From: JABMMZ01 sp040403495
GTDB taxonomy: Bacteria; Bacteroidota; Bacteroidia; NS11-12g; UBA955
Direction: 5' to 3'
Assembly (NCBI GenBank): GCA_040403495.1
Contig: JBBAKM010000026.1
Location: 1-38,909, forward strand
DNA: 38,909 nucleotides
Part shown: in pieces, positions 1-8,912 of the stretch
How the letters are laid out: each line of letters begins with the position of its first letter
Numbering within the stretch: position 1 is the first letter of the stretch
Translations under genes and position numbers: made by a program
The notes under the pieces: generated by a model
Told to the model about the DNA's origin: nothing
The model's database searches: none
Seen by the model: the letters and a program-made list of their open reading frames with translations, nothing else

Positions 1-66
1 AATTTGTGTAAATTTGAAATATAATCCGTGTCAACTTTTTTCAGGACGAGACAGAATTTAGTTTGC

Positions 67-74
67 TATTTTCG
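67..74 (+). promoter_or_regulatory. possible -7 promoter box, one mismatch
   Basis: TATTTTCG differs at one base from the Bacteroidota -7 consensus TAnnTTTG and lies 19 bases before the ATG of the first gene. No clear -33 element was seen. Confidence 0.3.
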
Positions 75-93
75 CTTTACACAGAAATAGATA

Positions 94-720
94 ATGAAAT
101 TATTTCACAAACTCTTTTTTATAGTCTTTTTTATAGTTCATAACAGTCTATTCTCACAACATAAATTATGCCGAGAAAATACCCCTATGAGGAGTGAGTG
201 CTTTCATTTGGATTCCAATGGGACATTTAAATATCTGTTATACATGTGTGACCCAACAGAATATGGAAACGGTACATATAAAATTTCAAAGAATTTTTTA
301 ACTCTAAAATTTGAGTCCATACAGATGCTTAAAATAGACAAAAGATTTAACGATTCTATTAAGACAAAAGTAAGTATTAAAATTACAGACAAAGTTTATG
401 AAAAACCTGATTTTTTAATCAAAATCAAATATAAAAACGATTCTTTTTACACAGACATTAGAGGGTTGTTCATAAGGAATTATACAGGCGGATTAATTGA
501 AATATATTTAGAAGAAAAGTTAATAATTAATCCTTCAAAAGATAAATCCAACGAATACTACATCGAACATATATCAAGTTTTTTGCATTATACAATGCCA
601 GGTAAAAAAATTAGATTTAAAATGAATGATGAAAAATATGTTACAACGGAAAAAAAATACATATTCAAAAAGAGTAAAATATGGTTTGGTAAAAGAAAAG
701 TTTTTTATAGTTTTAAGTAG
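94..720 (+). CDS. hypothetical exported protein, 208 aa
   Basis: I do not recognise this protein. It opens with a typical signal peptide: Lys residues at 2 and 6, a Phe/Ile/Val-rich core over residues 7-20, then SLFSQ as a probable cleavage site, with no lipobox Cys. The mature part is rich in Lys, Ile, Tyr and Asn and shows alternating short hydrophobic stretches, which suits a small beta-rich periplasmic or surface protein. The coding sequence is markedly AT-rich. It stands alone: the left side is the window edge and the next gene starts 180 bases later behind its own promoter box. The ATG at 94 is chosen because the signal peptide starts there. Confidence 0.6.
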   Translation: MKLFHKLFFIVFFIVHNSLFSQHKLCRENTPMRSECFHLDSNGTFKYLLYMCDPTEYGNGTYKISKNFLTLKFESIQMLKIDKRFNDSIKTKVSIKITDKVYEKPDFLIKIKYKNDSFYTDIRGLFIRNYTGGLIEIYLEEKLIINPSKDKSNEYYIEHISSFLHYTMPGKKIRFKMNDEKYVTTEKKYIFKKSKIWFGKRKVFYSFK

Positions 721-887
721 TGTTTTACTGTTTTAGTCATCGGCAAATTTCTATAAATAGCTGTTTGCAGAACTGATCTAGCCAAGAATCGACATATTTG
801 GATAGATTTTCACAATTTTATTTAAACAACTTTAGAATACAAACGTTATCGTAACTATTATGATTAAATATTTTCATAAAACTAAAT

Positions 888-895
888 TACTTTTG
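888..895 (+). promoter_or_regulatory. -7 promoter box TACTTTTG
   Basis: An exact match to TAnnTTTG ends five bases before the ATG at 901. In this phylum transcription starts a few bases after the box, so the message would have almost no leader. Confidence 0.5.
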
Positions 896-900
896 CAATA

Positions 901-2040
901 ATGAGAAAACTATTTCTTTTGTGTTTCTATTGCTTTGCACTATTAAACACCGTTAGTCTTAATGCCCAAAGTCTAGCTAGAAAGTATTTTAATAATTTGT
1001 TAGACAATAAAAGCCCTACAGCAGAATCTCAACTCTTTGTATACCCTTCATTAGCATACGCACCAGAAACGACATGGGAATTTGGTTTTAATTCTTTGTA
1101 TGTATTTTTCGCAAAAAAAGACACGACCAATAGACTTAGTGAAATTAATGGTTTTACATTCTTTACTCTTCAGAATCAATATGGTGCTTTTTTTGATCAT
1201 GCTATCTATTCTGATAAAGACCGTTGGTTTTTTTTAGGCAAATTGCGATTTCAGAGTTTCCCCTTGTACTATCATGGAATAGGGGCAAACACACCCAAAG
1301 ATTATATTGCAAGGGTTGATGCCAATCAAATCAGTATAAAAGAACGAATGCTGCGGAAATTAAAGAAGAATTTATTTTTAGGTTTAGAAATGGATTTCCA
1401 AAGCCTTTCAAATGTTAACTTTAAAATGCCCGATAATAACAATACTTCGTTTCAACTTCCTTTGGGTAACAAAGGTTCAAGTAATTTAGGCTTAGGATTT
1501 GGTTTAGTTAGAGACGATAGACATAATGTTTTAAATGTCAGAAAGGGCTTTTTTTCAGAGTTAGCTTTTTTGCATTACAACCCAAAATGGGGTAGTAATT
1601 TTAATTTTACAACATTTACTTCTGATACCAGATTGTATAGACCCATAGGCAAAAGGAATGTATTTGCAGCACAGTTTTTAGGGCAGTTTAATGTTGGTAC
1701 AGTTCCTTTTAATCAATTGTCTTTATTGGGTGGAGAAAGTATGATGAGAGGGTATTATTATGGCAGATACCGAGATAAAAATCTATTGGCGGCTCAGGCT
1801 GAATATCGTTTTTTGCCTATTCCATTCAGATTTTCTAAAAGAATAGGTGCAGCAGTGTTTGCAGGAACAGGAACCGTGTTTGACAAAACCAGTAACATTT
1901 CTCTTTCCTCTATCAAATTAACAGGAGGTGCCGGACTGCGATTGTTGTTGTTTCCCAAGAAAGATATTTGGACCCGTTTGGATTATGCTTTTACAAGAGA
2001 AGGTGGCGGATTCTATTTGCTAATAGGGGAAGCTTTTTAA
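901..2040 (+). CDS. Omp85/BamA-type outer-membrane beta-barrel protein
   Basis: Outer-membrane protein of 379 aa with a signal peptide over residues 1-23 (ending SLNAQS) and a beta-barrel that ends in Phe, the usual C-terminal signal for barrel insertion. The segment GGESMMRGYYYGRYRDKN at about residues 280-297 carries the GG..RGY..GRYRD pattern of the Omp85 family (surface antigen D15 domain), where the Arg-Gly-Tyr loop reaches into the barrel. No POTRA repeats fit between the signal peptide and the barrel, so this is the short, POTRA-less type; full BamA is about twice as long. Role: an outer-membrane pore or assembly helper of unknown substrate. It is monocistronic by spacing. Confidence 0.75.
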   Translation: MRKLFLLCFYCFALLNTVSLNAQSLARKYFNNLLDNKSPTAESQLFVYPSLAYAPETTWEFGFNSLYVFFAKKDTTNRLSEINGFTFFTLQNQYGAFFDHAIYSDKDRWFFLGKLRFQSFPLYYHGIGANTPKDYIARVDANQISIKERMLRKLKKNLFLGLEMDFQSLSNVNFKMPDNNNTSFQLPLGNKGSSNLGLGFGLVRDDRHNVLNVRKGFFSELAFLHYNPKWGSNFNFTTFTSDTRLYRPIGKRNVFAAQFLGQFNVGTVPFNQLSLLGGESMMRGYYYGRYRDKNLLAAQAEYRFLPIPFRFSKRIGAAVFAGTGTVFDKTSNISLSSIKLTGGAGLRLLLFPKKDIWTRLDYAFTREGGGFYLLIGEAF

Positions 2041-2221
2041 GTCAAAAGATTTGACAGTTGTTATTGTAAGTTATCAATAATACTTAGCGATATTGTTTTT
2101 AATATCCTTGAAAAGTTGATTTAAAAACAGTCATAATTGAACGTAAATTAGGTGTTTAAAGAGGCGGAAATTTAACCATCAATTCACTAAAAACTAATAT
2201 CAAGAATTTTAGTATAAAGTA

Positions 2222-2229
2222 TATATTTG
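2222..2229 (+). promoter_or_regulatory. -7 promoter box TATATTTG before the nucleotide-sugar operon
   Basis: An exact TAnnTTTG match. An ATG follows at 2231, but transcription would begin at about 2234-2237, so that ATG should be outside the message. This makes the in-frame ATG at 2261 the likely start of the aminotransferase. Confidence 0.55.
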
Positions 2230-2260
2230 CATGATTATTACAAACGCTTCAATAAAAAAA

Positions 2261-3379
2261 ATGAAACCGATACAAATGGTTGATTTGGCTAGTCAATATG
2301 CGCGATTAAAACCGGAAATTGATACCTCCATTCAACAAGTTTTAGATAAAGCTACCTATATAAATGGCCCCGATGTAAAAGCTTTTGCCAGCGATTTAAG
2401 TCAATACCTTGGTGCCAAACACGTTATACCATGTGCCAATGGAACCGATGCATTACAAATTGCATTAATGGCTTTGGATTTGCCTATTGGGAGTGAAGTT
2501 ATTACCCCAGGATTTTCATACATTGCTTTGGCTGAAGTGTGTTTATTGCTTCACTTAAAACCAGTTTATTGCGATGTTAATTTGGATACTTTTACGGTTG
2601 ATGTTAATCAAATAGAAGCATTAATAACCCCACAAACCAAAGTTATTGCTCCTGTACATTTGTACGGACAATGTGCAGATATGGAAGCGATAATGGCTAT
2701 TGCCCAAAAACATCATTTGTATGTGATAGAAGACAATGCCCAATCTATTGGTGCTGATTATACTTTTTCTAATGGTAAAGTAATGAAAGCAGGAACGATT
2801 GGCGATATTGGCACAACTTCTTTTTTCCCTTCCAAAAATTTGGGTTGTTATGGAGATGGCGGTGCTATTTATACCAATAACGATGCGCTTGGAGAGAAGT
2901 TGAAAATGATTGCCAATCATGGTCAAAAGGTAAAGTATATTCACGATGTGGTTGGAGTAAATTCACGTTTGGATACTTTGCAAGCGGCCATATTAAAAGT
3001 TAAGTTGCAATATTTAGATGAGTTCAATAAGGAAAGAAGAAATGTAGCCAATCAATACGACGCAGCATTTGCAAACCATCCTAACATTAAAGCACCTTCT
3101 AGAAATCCAAGCTCAACGCATGTGTTTCATCAGTACACACTTCAAATGTGCGATGTCGATATTCCCAATTTTAGAGACACGCTTCAAAAAGTAGGAATTC
3201 CTACCATGATATATTATCCATTGCCATTGTACAAGCAAACTGCTTACTTGCAAGACATTCAATTGCCTCATTCAGAAGTATTGAGCGCTTGTGTTGTTAG
3301 TTTGCCAATAGGCACAGACATGGAACAAGAACAAATTGACTTTATTATAGAAAACGTATTAAAATATTTTAAAAAATGA
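2261..3379 (+). CDS. DegT/DnrJ/EryC1/StrS-family sugar aminotransferase
   Basis: PLP-dependent aminotransferase of 372 aa that adds an amino group to a keto-sugar nucleotide for surface polysaccharide. Family marks: the opening MKPIQMVDLASQY, the substrate loop CANGTDALQIAL, the cofactor Asp in VIEDNAQSIGA, and the PLP lysine in FFPSKNLGCYGDGG (about residue 192). The C-terminal half has the usual HVFHQYTLQ and YYPLPLYKQ segments. A longer reading from 2231 is possible, but the promoter box at 2222-2229 argues for this start, and the family normally begins at this point. It overlaps the next gene by four bases (ATGA), so the two are translationally coupled. The exact sugar cannot be told from sequence. 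Confidence 0.88.
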   Translation: MKPIQMVDLASQYARLKPEIDTSIQQVLDKATYINGPDVKAFASDLSQYLGAKHVIPCANGTDALQIALMALDLPIGSEVITPGFSYIALAEVCLLLHLKPVYCDVNLDTFTVDVNQIEALITPQTKVIAPVHLYGQCADMEAIMAIAQKHHLYVIEDNAQSIGADYTFSNGKVMKAGTIGDIGTTSFFPSKNLGCYGDGGAIYTNNDALGEKLKMIANHGQKVKYIHDVVGVNSRLDTLQAAILKVKLQYLDEFNKERRNVANQYDAAFANHPNIKAPSRNPSSTHVFHQYTLQMCDVDIPNFRDTLQKVGIPTMIYYPLPLYKQTAYLQDIQLPHSEVLSACVVSLPIGTDMEQEQIDFIIENVLKYFKK

Positions 3380-4698
3380 AAATTGCAGTTGTAGGAACAG
3401 GATATGTAGGTTTGGTGACAGGCACATGTTTTGCCGAAGTAGGTATCAATGTTGTTTGTATAGATATTGACCAAAAGAAAATCGAGAATTTAAAACAAGG
3501 CATTTTGCCAATTTATGAACCCGGTTTGGATGAAATGGTTAAGCGTAATTTTGACAAAGGGCGTTTACAGTTTTCAACCGATTTGCAGTCAAGTATTCAA
3601 GGGTGTGAAGCTGCGTTTATTGCAGTAGGAACACCTCCTGATGAAGATGGAAGTGCCGACTTAAAGTATGTATTAGGTGTAGCCAATGATATTGGAAAAT
3701 ACATGACAGATTACTTGGTGGTAGTCACCAAAAGTACAGTGCCAGTTGGGACTGCCCAAAAAGTTAAAAAAGCAGTTTCGGAGGCCTTGGCTTTAAGAAA
3801 TTCAAACTTAAGTTTTGATGTGGCAAGTAATCCTGAATTCTTGAAAGAGGGTGCTGCGATAGATGACTTTATGAAGCCAGACAGAATAGTTATTGGGGTA
3901 GAAAGCGATAAATCAGAAGAAGTATTACAAAGGTTATACAAACCATTTTTATTAAATGGTCATCCATGTATTTTTATGGATATTCCAAGTGCTGAAATGA
4001 CTAAATATGCTGCAAATAGTATGTTGGCAACCAAAATCAGTTTTATGAATGACATTGCAAATTTGTGCGAATTAATGGGTGCAGATGTGAATATGGTTCG
4101 TAAAGGAATAGGTAGTGATACCAGAATTGGACATAAGTTCATCTATCCTGGTATTGGATACGGTGGAAGTTGTTTTCCTAAGGATGTGAAAGCATTAATA
4201 AAAACGGCCAATGAAAATGGTTACGACATGAAAGTGTTGAAAGCTGTTGAAGACGTTAATGATGGTCAAAAACATGTGATGTTCACAAAGTTAAAACGTT
4301 ATCTGGGCGATTTGAATGGTAAAACCATCACTTTGTGGGGGCTTTCATTTAAACCTAAAACAGACGACATGCGTGAAGCACCAAGTTTGGTGTTGATAGA
4401 CCAATTGTTAAAAGCAGGGGCAAAAGTATTGGCTTACGACCCTGTTGCTATGCATGAAGCTCAAAGAATTTTAGGTGATAGAATCACTTACTTTGATGAT
4501 CAATATGCTGCATTGTCTCATTCAGATGCTTTGGTTATCGTTACCGAGTGGCCTGAATTCCGCTCACCAGATTTTGATAAAATTTCAGCATCATTAAACA
4601 ATAAAGTTATTTTTGATGGTAGAAATATTTATGAGCCACAAGAAATGAAAGCCTTGGGGTATCACTATGAATGTATTGGTAGAGAAATAGTTAATTAA
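3376..4698 (+). CDS. ugd: UDP-glucose 6-dehydrogenase
   Basis: Oxidises UDP-glucose to UDP-glucuronate with two NAD+ in the cytoplasm, supplying acidic sugars for capsule or exopolysaccharide. The protein has 440 aa, the normal family length. Seen: the N-terminal dinucleotide-binding motif VVGTGYVGLVTG (residues 5-16), FIAVGTPPDEDG, SNPEFLKEG, the catalytic Cys266 inside GYGGSCFPKD, and the C-terminal domain from LWGLSFKPKTDDMREAPS. It is the second gene of a three-gene operon, overlapping the aminotransferase by four bases and separated from the decarboxylase gene by six bases. The product of this enzyme is the substrate of the next one. Confidence 0.95.
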   Translation: MKIAVVGTGYVGLVTGTCFAEVGINVVCIDIDQKKIENLKQGILPIYEPGLDEMVKRNFDKGRLQFSTDLQSSIQGCEAAFIAVGTPPDEDGSADLKYVLGVANDIGKYMTDYLVVVTKSTVPVGTAQKVKKAVSEALALRNSNLSFDVASNPEFLKEGAAIDDFMKPDRIVIGVESDKSEEVLQRLYKPFLLNGHPCIFMDIPSAEMTKYAANSMLATKISFMNDIANLCELMGADVNMVRKGIGSDTRIGHKFIYPGIGYGGSCFPKDVKALIKTANENGYDMKVLKAVEDVNDGQKHVMFTKLKRYLGDLNGKTITLWGLSFKPKTDDMREAPSLVLIDQLLKAGAKVLAYDPVAMHEAQRILGDRITYFDDQYAALSHSDALVIVTEWPEFRSPDFDKISASLNNKVIFDGRNIYEPQEMKALGYHYECIGREIVN

Positions 4699-4704
4699 GA
4701 AAAA

Positions 4705-5691
4705 ATGAGTCAAAAAAGGGTATTAATAACAGGTGCAGCAGGTTTTTTAGGTTCGCACCTTTGCGATAGGTTTATCAAAGAAAATTGCCATGTAATGGCT
4801 ATGGATAACTTAATCACAGGTGATTTAAGAAACATAGAACATTTATTCAAACTTAAAAACTTTGAGTTTTACCACCACGATGTTTCCAAGTTTGTGCATG
4901 TGCCTGGCGACTTAGATTATATTCTGCATTTTGCCTCACCTGCAAGTCCAATAGATTACTTAAAAATCCCTATTCAAACCTTAAAAGTGGGTTCGTTAGG
5001 AACACATAATTTATTGGGATTGGCATTGGCAAAAAATGCAAGAATTTTAGTTGCTTCTACTAGTGAAGTTTATGGCGACCCATTGGTTCATCCACAAAAC
5101 GAAGACTATTGGGGTAATGTAAATCCTGTGGGTCCGAGAGGTGTGTACGACGAAGCCAAACGTTTTCAAGAAGCAATTACGATGGCATATCATACCTACC
5201 ACGGTTTAGAAACCAGAATTGTTAGGATATTTAATACTTATGGACCACGTATGCGACTGAATGACGGTAGAGTGTTGCCTGCATTTATTGGACAAGCATT
5301 AAGAGGAGAGGATTTAACCGCTTTTGGTGATGGCAGTCAAACACGTTCTTTTTGTTATGTAGATGATTTAATCGAAGGTATTTACCGCTTGTTAATGAGC
5401 GATTGCGCCACACCAGTGAACATAGGTAACCCGAACGAAATTACCATTAATGAATTTGCTGAAGAGATTATCAAATTGACAGGAACCTCTCAAAAGGTGG
5501 TTTACAAGCCTTTGCCACAAGACGACCCTAAGCAAAGAAAACCTGACACCACTAAAGCCCAAGAACTATTGAAATGGGAACCGAAGGTAAGTCGTGAAGA
5601 AGGTTTGAGAATCACTTACGAATACTTTAAGTCTTTACCCAAAGAGCGTTGGTACGAAGAGCCACATGGTAGGGATTTTGGGAAAAAGTAA
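4705..5691 (+). CDS. uxs: UDP-glucuronate decarboxylase (UDP-xylose synthase)
   Basis: Short-chain dehydrogenase/reductase of 328 aa that converts UDP-glucuronate to UDP-xylose using bound NAD+. Seen: the nucleotide loop GAAGFLGSHL at residues 10-19, LHFASPASPIDY, STSEVYGDP, the catalytic pair Y148 and K152 in YDEAKRFQE, and RIFNTYGPRM. These are the hallmarks of the UXS branch rather than of epimerases. It takes the product of the dehydrogenase gene six bases upstream, so together they make UDP-xylose. A bidirectional terminator follows 90 bases downstream. Confidence 0.93.
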   Translation: MSQKRVLITGAAGFLGSHLCDRFIKENCHVMAMDNLITGDLRNIEHLFKLKNFEFYHHDVSKFVHVPGDLDYILHFASPASPIDYLKIPIQTLKVGSLGTHNLLGLALAKNARILVASTSEVYGDPLVHPQNEDYWGNVNPVGPRGVYDEAKRFQEAITMAYHTYHGLETRIVRIFNTYGPRMRLNDGRVLPAFIGQALRGEDLTAFGDGSQTRSFCYVDDLIEGIYRLLMSDCATPVNIGNPNEITINEFAEEIIKLTGTSQKVVYKPLPQDDPKQRKPDTTKAQELLKWEPKVSREEGLRITYEYFKSLPKERWYEEPHGRDFGKK

Positions 5692-5693
5692 GG

Positions 5694-5742
5694 CGTTTTT
5701 GATTTTTCATTTTGGATTTTAGATTTTAAATTTTGATTTCTA
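5694..5742. repeat. T-rich 7-bp-period repeat tract
   Basis: Just after the uxs stop codon the sequence falls into 7-base units: gattttt, cattttg, gatttta, gatttta, aattttg. A tract of the same period and similar units follows pepT at 15013-15043. Confidence 0.6.
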
Positions 5743-5780
5743 AGTTACAGTTAAGATTCTCCAATTAATACACATAAAAA

Positions 5781-5807
5781 AGCCCCGAATACTTGCTATT
5801 CGGGGCT
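5781..5807. terminator. bidirectional intrinsic terminator
   Basis: An 11-bp perfect stem, AGCCCCGAATA against TATTCGGGGCT, with a 5-base loop at 5792-5796. It has seven A before it and seven T after it, so it works on both strands, ending uxs from the left and pdhB from the right. Confidence 0.93.
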
Positions 5808-5830
5808 TTTTTTATAAAGGTTTAAATTGA

Positions 5831-6808
5831 TTATTTATAAGCAACCGCTTTGCAAGCTTCTACAATTTTACCAACGGATGGTAAAAAGGCTTCAACCAAA
5901 GTTGAGGCATAAGGCAATGGCGTATCTTGAGTTGTAATACGTCTGATTGGCGCATCTAAGTAATCAAACGCGTGTCGTTGTACTTGGTATGTTATTTCAC
6001 TGCTTATGGAAGCTAGTGGCCAAGCTTCTTCAACAATTACAAGTCTATTGGTTTTTTTGATTGATTCAATAATAGTATGGTGGTCTAATGGGCGAACAGT
6101 TCTTAAATCGATAACTTCTGCATTAATGCCTAGTTTTTCTAATTCAATTACAGCTTCATTAACACGCAGCATCATTTTTCCAAAAGAAACAATTGTAACA
6201 TCGGTTCCTTGTTTAGCCACATGTGCTTTGCCTATTTCTAAGGTGTATTCTTCTTCAGGAACCTCACCTTTTAAGCCATACATTTGCTCACTTTCCATAA
6301 AAATGATTGGATTGCCATCTCTGATTGCAGATTTTAATAAACCTTTAGCATCATAAGGATTGGAAGGAACTACCACTTTTAAACCTGGCGTATTGGCATA
6401 CCAATTTTCGAAGTTTTGAGAGTGTTGAGCTCCTAATTGACCTGCACTTCCTGTTGGTCCTCTAAATACCATGTGGCATTTGTATTGACCGGCTGTCATG
6501 CTATTCATTTTAGCGGCACTGTTTATAATTTGGTCAATAGCAACTAATGAAAAGTTAAAAGTCATGAATTCAACAATAGGAACCAAGCCATTCATAGCAG
6601 CACCTACTGCAATACCGGCAAATCCAAGTTCAGCAATTGGAGTATCTATGACTCTTTTTTCGCCAAATTCGGCAAGCATTCCCTGACTTACTTTGTATGC
6701 GCCATTGTATTCAGCAACTTCTTCTCCTAACAAAAAAACACGTTCATCTTTACGCATCTCTTCACTCATTGCTTCTCTTAAGGCTTCTCTGAATTGAATT
6801 TCTCTCAT
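5831..6808 (-). CDS. pdhB: pyruvate dehydrogenase E1 component, beta subunit
   Basis: Beta subunit (325 aa) of the thiamine-diphosphate E1 enzyme that decarboxylates pyruvate and passes the acetyl group to lipoyl-E2. Seen: MREIQFREALREAMSEEM at the start, the cofactor-side GEEVAEYNGAYKVS, DTPIAELGFAGIAVGAA, VFRGPTGSAGQLGAQHSQ, and the C-terminal transketolase domain (VTIVSFGKM, VIDLRTVRPLD, VEEAWPLAS). The start at 6808 is preferred to an in-frame ATG at 6841 because a promoter box (6829-6836) covers the extra codons and the family begins at MREIQFREAL. No E1-alpha or E2 gene is adjacent. A branched-chain oxo-acid E1 is a less likely alternative. Confidence 0.9.
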   Translation of the reverse strand: MREIQFREALREAMSEEMRKDERVFLLGEEVAEYNGAYKVSQGMLAEFGEKRVIDTPIAELGFAGIAVGAAMNGLVPIVEFMTFNFSLVAIDQIINSAAKMNSMTAGQYKCHMVFRGPTGSAGQLGAQHSQNFENWYANTPGLKVVVPSNPYDAKGLLKSAIRDGNPIIFMESEQMYGLKGEVPEEEYTLEIGKAHVAKQGTDVTIVSFGKMMLRVNEAVIELEKLGINAEVIDLRTVRPLDHHTIIESIKKTNRLVIVEEAWPLASISSEITYQVQRHAFDYLDAPIRRITTQDTPLPYASTLVEAFLPSVGKIVEACKAVAYK

Positions 6809-6828
6809 CGTTTCTTTTAATTGTTTCG

Positions 6829-6836
6829 CAAAAATA
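6829..6836 (-). promoter_or_regulatory. -7 promoter box of pdhB (TATTTTTG)
   Basis: Read on the minus strand this is an exact TAnnTTTG, 20 bases before the ATG at 6808. It overlaps the first codons of the longer reading frame and so rules that start out. Confidence 0.55.
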
Positions 6837-6884
6837 TACAATTGAAACCAATTTGAAAAATTAGTTTTTTGTTATCCTAAACCT

Positions 6885-8735
6885 TTATTTGGTTAGAAAA
6901 TCTTTTATGAGGATTTGTTGATACGCTTTTGATTGATTTATAAGGATTAAGCTATCTTTTAATGTTTTGCCTTTTTGCGATTTATCAATGTAATTGTAAG
7001 CGAATTTGGAATCGTTATCAAAGATGATTTCTTTGTTTTTTGTTACTCTTCCAAAACCATTGTAAAAGTGATATTGCGCAAAACCATTGCTGTCATTGCT
7101 ATTGGTTTGCCAATTGTATTGATGTCTTTGTGAAATGGGTGTAATCAGTTGAGGGATTATTGATTGCGAAACAACCGTATTGTTTTGTTTTTTTAAGTAA
7201 GTTGGATCAAGTGCACCGCCTAATAAAACCAATGGGATTTGGAATTTTTGTTTGCCAAAGTAATGGATGTCTGTTAATCCAATGTCATGACCGTGGTCTG
7301 CCACTAAAACAAACAACGTGTTGTTGTACCAAGCTTCTTTTTTACACTGATTGATGAATTCGAATAAACAAGAATCTGCGTACATTATCGAGTTTTTGAA
7401 AGCATACCAAGGGTCTTTTTTACTTAAACCTGACGAGTATGGCACCTCATAAGGTTCATGACTGCTAAGGGTAAGAATCGTAGTGAAAAAAGGAGGTTTA
7501 AGCGTGTTAATATGACTTAATGATTTTTGAAATAAGTTGCCATCATGCACACCCCATTTGCTGTTCAGCTGTTCGGAAGGGAAGTTTTTTTTGTCAATGA
7601 TGAAGTCGAAATCATTGACGATTAAATAGGATTTCATAGAGGCAAATTCAACATCGCCACCGTAAATAAAACTATTTTGATATCCTATTTTTTTTAAATC
7701 TTTGGAAACAGAAGGCAGTTTTGCCATTTTATCAGGAAAAACAATAATGGATGACATCGGTTGTGCCGGATAGCCGCTTAATATTGAAAGTAATCCTTTT
7801 TCTGTTCTATCGCCTGTGGCATAACATTCCGAGAAAAAGTAATTTTCTTGCGCAAGTTGGTCCATTTTAGGGGTGCAATTGTTTTTTTCTAAAAGTAAAT
7901 TACTAGCCCCCGCGGTAAAACTTTCGAGCATTATTACAACGATGTTAGGTTTTTCTTTTTTGTAATACAGGGTGCTGTCAATGTCTGAGTTAAGTTGAGC
8001 ATCAAATAGGGTTTTAGCATCTTTTTCAGACAGTAAATTGAATTTATTGCCATAGATTCTTTCGGTATTGTTAACTATGTAGTAAATGGCGTTCCACAAA
8101 CCATTAACTGCCGAAGCATTCTCGATTTTATCGGTTGAAAAAACACTTCTTGATTGGCTAATAGTTGTAACACCAATGCCACCTCTCATAAAAATAAAGT
8201 TAATAGCAAAAAGGGAAATCAAGACCAGAACTGTTTTTAGGTTTCGTTCGATAGGAGATAATAATTGTGTTACTTTTCGGTATAGAAATATTAACAGTAA
8301 AGCCAGAACAATGCCCCAAGAAATTGTTTTTAACCAATTGGTGGAGCCTGCAGAAAGGGCCATTTCTTTGGGATGTGTAATGTAAACAAGAACTTGATTA
8401 TTGAATTTACTTCCCCATTGTTTATATAGTTCTGTATCACTGATAGTCGATAAAAAAACAACTCCCAAAACAAGTGAAATTATGATTTTAATTGCCCGTT
8501 TATGTTGGGGTTTATTTACTATTAATAAAAGGCCATAAAGGAGTAAAATTAAGCTCATAATGTATGCTATGGCAGACAAGTCGAGCGCAAACCCATGGAA
8601 TGAACTTTTGAAAAACGCAGTTATTAATGAATCTGTAAATTGTGTGTGAAGGTAAGTAATGAAATACAACCTACTTAGTAAGAAGGTGACTAAAAACAGC
8701 AAACACAATAAAAGATAATTTTTTAACAGTTTCAA
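6885..8735 (-). CDS. LTA synthase-like membrane phosphotransferase/sulfatase-fold enzyme
   Basis: Integral membrane enzyme of 616 aa in the alkaline-phosphatase superfamily (sulfatase domain, LTA synthase type). The N-terminal 190 residues hold about five hydrophobic segments. The extracytoplasmic domain shows the metal-site motif VVIMLESFTAG (E271), the nucleophile Thr311 in GDRTEKG, and D480-H481 in LVADHGHDIG. LTA synthases move glycerol phosphate from phosphatidylglycerol; Gram-negative relatives modify glycans or lipids with phosphoglycerol or similar groups. The likely role is envelope glycan or lipid decoration on the periplasmic face. The start codon is TTG, with hydrophobic sequence from the first residues. 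It lies 43 bases downstream of the longer pdhB reading frame, but both are transcribed leftward from separate starts. Confidence 0.82.
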   Translation of the reverse strand: MKLLKNYLLLCLLFLVTFLLSRLYFITYLHTQFTDSLITAFFKSSFHGFALDLSAIAYIMSLILLLYGLLLIVNKPQHKRAIKIIISLVLGVVFLSTISDTELYKQWGSKFNNQVLVYITHPKEMALSAGSTNWLKTISWGIVLALLLIFLYRKVTQLLSPIERNLKTVLVLISLFAINFIFMRGGIGVTTISQSRSVFSTDKIENASAVNGLWNAIYYIVNNTERIYGNKFNLLSEKDAKTLFDAQLNSDIDSTLYYKKEKPNIVVIMLESFTAGASNLLLEKNNCTPKMDQLAQENYFFSECYATGDRTEKGLLSILSGYPAQPMSSIIVFPDKMAKLPSVSKDLKKIGYQNSFIYGGDVEFASMKSYLIVNDFDFIIDKKNFPSEQLNSKWGVHDGNLFQKSLSHINTLKPPFFTTILTLSSHEPYEVPYSSGLSKKDPWYAFKNSIMYADSCLFEFINQCKKEAWYNNTLFVLVADHGHDIGLTDIHYFGKQKFQIPLVLLGGALDPTYLKKQNNTVVSQSIIPQLITPISQRHQYNWQTNSNDSNGFAQYHFYNGFGRVTKNKEIIFDNDSKFAYNYIDKSQKGKTLKDSLILINQSKAYQQILIKDFLTK

Positions 8736-8912
8736 AGGCTCAATATAATTAAAGGAGAATTTCTTCTATTTTCTGTTGAATAAATTAATGGGCAAAAAGG
8801 GGCACTTTTTTGAATTCCCAAAATGAGTTTCCACCACTCTTTATTATTGTAGTTTATCATTAGCTACAAAGTTCAATAAAAAATAGGAATTATAAAAGGC
8901 AGACTTTTGGGT

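Noticed and set aside
2231..2260. Ten-codon longer start for the aminotransferase
   Set aside because: The promoter box ends one base before that ATG, so it would lie upstream of the transcript; the family begins at the later ATG.
8760..8912. Terminator after the anti-sigma/barrel gene or before the LTA-synthase-like gene
   Set aside because: AAAAGGGGCACTTTT offers only a four-base stem, too weak to call; nothing else is visible in this gap.
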